A stretch of DNA of 64,000 nt from Atrichornis clamosus (lineage: Eukaryota > Chordata > Aves > Passeriformes > Menuridae), in the NCBI GenBank assembly GCA_013400975.1, contig WBMZ01003445.1, positions 1 to 64,000 of the forward strand. The letters run 5' to 3'. The notes beneath the pieces are model-generated. The model was not told the origin of the DNA, ran no database searches, and saw only the letters and a program-made list of their open reading frames with translations. A program made the position numbers and the translations under genes. Positions 63,442 through 64,000 of the stretch are shown in pieces (positions within the stretch are counted from its first letter, which is position 1; each line of letters opens with the position of its first letter).

Positions 63442-64000
63442 GACCACTTCAGTGGGGACCTACTGATTTCTCTACCTCAGCCTCTGGGAAGAGGAATTGA
63501 TTCATGTCTCAGGTTTTCCCAAACCGGATGCTCCCATAAGAATGATGTTGGCTATTTGTCACGTTGTCAGATGACTTTCCTCCTTCCTTCTGAAAGGCCC
63601 TCTGCATTGCTCCCTTCTACTCAATGCACACCAAGAGCTTTCTGTGAAGACCTGAGTTGTCTTGAGGCAGAAGGTGTTTAGGCAGCATTTGTGCCTTCCC
63701 AGTCACCAGCAGCATCCTTTCCTGGTTTAGGCCCCCCACCATTCAAAAGGAGTAAATCTTGAGAAGCTGAAGTCAGAGTTGAACTTCCAGAAAGACAAAG
63801 GAAAGCTGAAGTGAGAACTGAGGATTTCCAGTGCAAAAGTTTAGTGCACGTAAAACCACGACTGAAGTCAGGCGAGCTTCTGTTTCGAACAAACAGAGCA
63901 CAACACACCCTCTCTGTGTGAGCAAGTCTGACCCCAAACCTGCTGCTAGCACATAGAATTCTCCAACCTTGACTTCTCCATCTGCAGAGTCACCCAAGTA

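Larger units (their letters stand above)
50001..64000. other. Non-coding segment, 50-64 kb
   Basis: No recognisable gene. Separately listed are an AT dinucleotide run (55.7 kb), an AAAT run (57.8 kb), an A18 run (58.3 kb), the 52-bp tandem duplication (59.9 kb), an 18-bp palindrome (61.4 kb) and a CR1 end (63.35 kb). Open frames of 144 codons (61316-61750, minus) and 219 codons (62841-63500, plus, TTG first codon, running into the CR1 piece) have no recognisable domains. A G9 run lies at about 60833-60841. Confidence 0.55.

Noticed and set aside
62841..63500. 219-codon plus-strand frame
   Set aside because: It begins at a TTG rather than an ATG, has no recognisable domain, and its last part is simply translation through an antisense CR1 fragment.
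1..64000. CRISPR array, prophage, operon or bacterial genes
   Set aside because: No spaced direct repeats, ribosome-binding sites or gene-dense coding layout; CR1 fragments and gene-poor AT-rich texture indicate vertebrate nuclear DNA.

Overview
This looks like vertebrate nuclear DNA, most probably from a bird. The evidence is a few short, decayed CR1 LINE 3' ends (about 32.98-33.14 kb, 63.35-63.44 kb and a weaker one near 46.2 kb), otherwise low interspersed-repeat density, AT-rich single-copy sequence and many short A/T runs. There is no operon structure, no CpG island that I can see, no tRNA or rRNA, and no intact gene that I recognise on either strand. I read the window as part of a large intron or a gene-poor interval. 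The many short open frames are what chance gives in six frames, and I list only those with some further reason to look.

Layout. 0-10 kb: a degenerate 78-bp tandem duplication at the left edge, then single-copy DNA with one striking protein-level fossil at about 2.50-2.67 kb. Its translation carries the cysteine/glycine pattern of a sushi (CCP/SCR) module of the six-cysteine kind known from selectins, broken by a stop and frameshifts. Weaker sushi-like echoes occur on the same strand, often about 1.0-1.1 kb apart, out to about 15 kb. 10-20 kb: an unusually long stop-free frame (14.294-15.328 kb) directly behind a polypyrimidine tract ending in CAG, plus a small protein-like frame at 12.68-12.83 kb. 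20-30 kb: quiet single-copy DNA with stretches that resemble conserved non-coding elements, and a G11/A44 homopolymer junction containing the only N I noticed. 30-40 kb: one CR1 3' end and several relics of ancient amniote repeats. 40-50 kb: enhancer-like AT-rich homeobox-motif stretches around a GC-richer segment, and a lysine/glutamate-rich open frame at 49.68-49.91 kb. 50-64 kb: a near-perfect 52-bp tandem duplication at 59.88-59.99 kb, an 18-bp palindrome, simple repeats, and a minus-strand CR1 end.

Function. No set of genes works together here. The plausible biology is regulatory (candidate conserved elements) and historical (a possible decayed sushi-module gene, old retroelements). The sushi reading rests on translation patterns seen by eye and could be wrong; the decisive tests are stated with each finding.
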